Positions 21,651 to 21,697 of a DNA stretch of 21,697 bases are shown here, piece after piece. Both the position numbers and the translations under genes were made by a program. Position 1 is the first letter of the stretch, and each line of letters begins with the position of its first letter. This DNA comes from an uncultured Oscillospiraceae bacterium (lineage in GTDB: Bacteria > Bacillota > Clostridia > Oscillospirales > Oscillospiraceae), in NCBI GenBank assembly GCA_910587785.1, contig CAJUOA010000053.1:1-21697 (forward strand). The letters are read 5' to 3'. The notes below the pieces were generated by a model. It saw only the letters and a list, made by a program, of their open reading frames with translations. It did no database searches and was not told where the DNA came from.

Positions 21651-21697
21651 AGATCGGAAGAGCACACGTCTGAACTCCAGTCACAGGATAGCATCTC
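21651..21697. other. Illumina TruSeq adapter with 8-base index (not biological)
   Basis: AGATCGGAAGAGCACACGTC is followed by the rest of the TruSeq read adapter to ...GTCAC at 21684, then an 8-base index AGGATAGC (21685-21692), then ATCTC, the start of the constant sequence after the index. This is library adapter left untrimmed at the contig end. Confidence 0.98.

Noticed and set aside
20315..21694. 459-codon open frame on the minus strand opposite the sigma and DUF4179 genes
   Set aside because: It starts in the adapter (DWSSDVCSSDL artefact) and is Gln/Pro/Arg-rich shadow sequence of two well-supported genes.

Overview
This is a GC-rich bacterial contig. Gene content (split iron-sulfur L-serine dehydratase, Ktr/Trk K+ uptake, UPF0735 ACT protein beside homoserine dehydrogenase, ECF sigma factor with a DUF4179 partner, consensus TTGACA/TATAAT promoters, AAGGAGG-type ribosome sites) points to a gut-type clostridial Firmicute, probably Oscillospiraceae. 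That placement is inferred from recognition, not from a search. The last 47 bases are an Illumina adapter plus index, so biological sequence stops at about 21650.

Layout. 1-690 is AT-rich. It holds a strong promoter and ribosome site leading to an 11-codon frame, a broken gene for a small secreted CxxC protein, and a long hairpin. 707-3001 is a solute-binding lipoprotein whose last codons come from an 824-bp IS5-family element (2978-3801) flanked by a TTA duplication; the transposase is split by a -1 frameshift. 3980-5044 (minus) is an AI-2E/YtvI-type membrane protein. 5187-8968 (plus) is an aspartate-family amino acid block: stand-alone ACT regulator, GNAT enzyme, homoserine dehydrogenase without its usual ACT domain, and aspartokinase with a nested beta-subunit start. 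9078-12036 (plus) carries TraX, an RluA-type pseudouridine synthase and an overlapping DEDDh exonuclease with a zinc ribbon. trmB (minus) and a cytidylate-kinase-like gene (plus) are divergent, followed by an 82-residue membrane protein.

14004-17242 (minus) reads as one operon: polysaccharide deacetylase lipoprotein, KtrB/TrkH channel, an unrecognised 55-residue membrane protein, and KtrA/TrkA gating subunit. Its promoter carries a sequence fitting the WalR (YycF) box. On the plus strand follow a TIM-barrel protein of unknown function, sdaAB-sdaAA, a roughly 275-bp array of hairpins, and an ECF sigma/DUF4179 pair cut by the contig end.

The most interesting items are the 55-residue protein inside the potassium operon, the WalR-like box ahead of it, the split of regulation between an ACT-less homoserine dehydrogenase and a free ACT protein, the aspartokinase beta start, and a family of multi-hairpin repeats at gene 3' ends (12067-12195, 14673-14746, 19982-20240).
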